NCBI GenBank assembly: GCA_026991005.1
Contig: JALXCH010000220.1
Location: forward strand, 1-21,844
Length of the DNA stretch: 21,844 nucleotides
Origin: Calditrichia bacterium
GTDB taxonomy: Bacteria > Calditrichota > Calditrichia > RBG-13-44-9
Direction of reading: 5' to 3'
Shown here: positions 21,727 through 21,844 of the stretch, piece by piece
Layout: each line of letters opens with the position of its first letter
Position numbering within the stretch: the first letter of the stretch is position 1
Position numbers and translations under genes: made by a program
Notes under the pieces: model-generated
Databases searched by the model: none
What the model was told of the DNA's origin: nothing
Seen by the model: the letters and a program-made list of their open reading frames with translations, nothing else

Positions 21727-21844
<118 letters not shown>

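Overview
The window looks like chromosomal DNA of a free-living Gram-negative bacterium, probably in or near the FCB group (a Calditrichota-like lineage is my best guess, not proven). The grounds are a bacillithiol deacetylase, TonB-type C-terminal domains with signal peptides, an ECF sigma/anti-sigma pair, CHASE2-adenylate cyclase and PAS-SpoIIE signalling proteins, and promoters with plain TTGNNN / TANNNT boxes. No ribosomal or tRNA gene is present. Base composition is mixed: most core genes are fairly GC-rich, while 5700-6460 and 8340-9660 are visibly AT-rich.

Layout. 1-349 (-) is the start of a DUF47/PhoU-like gene running off the left edge. 597-2168 (+) holds a class II glutamine amidotransferase and bshB1, ended by a strong terminator. 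2182-5653 (-) holds a class V aminotransferase and a CHASE2 adenylate cyclase. 5654-6465 has no convincing gene, but contains an orphan terminator hairpin and a compact structured RNA candidate whose two hairpin loops are perfectly complementary. 6466-8337 (+) encodes a 2H (2'-5' RNA ligase family) protein and an AAA/DUF4143 ATPase with its own promoter and a palindromic operator candidate. 8422-8989 (-) is a DUF433/DUF5615 antitoxin-toxin pair. 9037-9731 is a RAYT (REP-associated tyrosine transposase) gene flanked by its REP-like hairpins, one of which forms the last codons of the endonuclease III gene (9708-10358, -).

10621-12742 (+) is an ECF sigma / anti-sigma / TonB-domain lipoprotein-like operon, followed by a stand-alone exported TonB domain (13113-13481) and an exported TPR protein (13593-14879). 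15109-16245 (-) is a PAS-SpoIIE phosphatase gene broken by one in-frame TAA in the PAS domain. 16487-20007 (+) is a tight operon with a strong promoter: a two-helix K+ channel with an RCK domain, a separate cyclic-nucleotide-binding protein, and an unrecognised helical-repeat protein with a C-terminal Cys cluster. A metallo-beta-lactamase-fold hydrolase follows (20262-21047). The right end is repeat-rich and finishes in the 3' end (domains V and VI) of a group II intron on the minus strand.

How the genes may work together. Synthesis of cAMP (CHASE2 cyclase) and its sensing (the CNB protein beside the channel) are both encoded here, so a cAMP-controlled K+ flux module is plausible. The most interesting candidates for something undescribed are the kissing-loop RNA at about 6241-6343 and the channel-CNB-HEAT/Cys operon, which resembles a cyclic-nucleotide-gated channel split into separate polypeptides.
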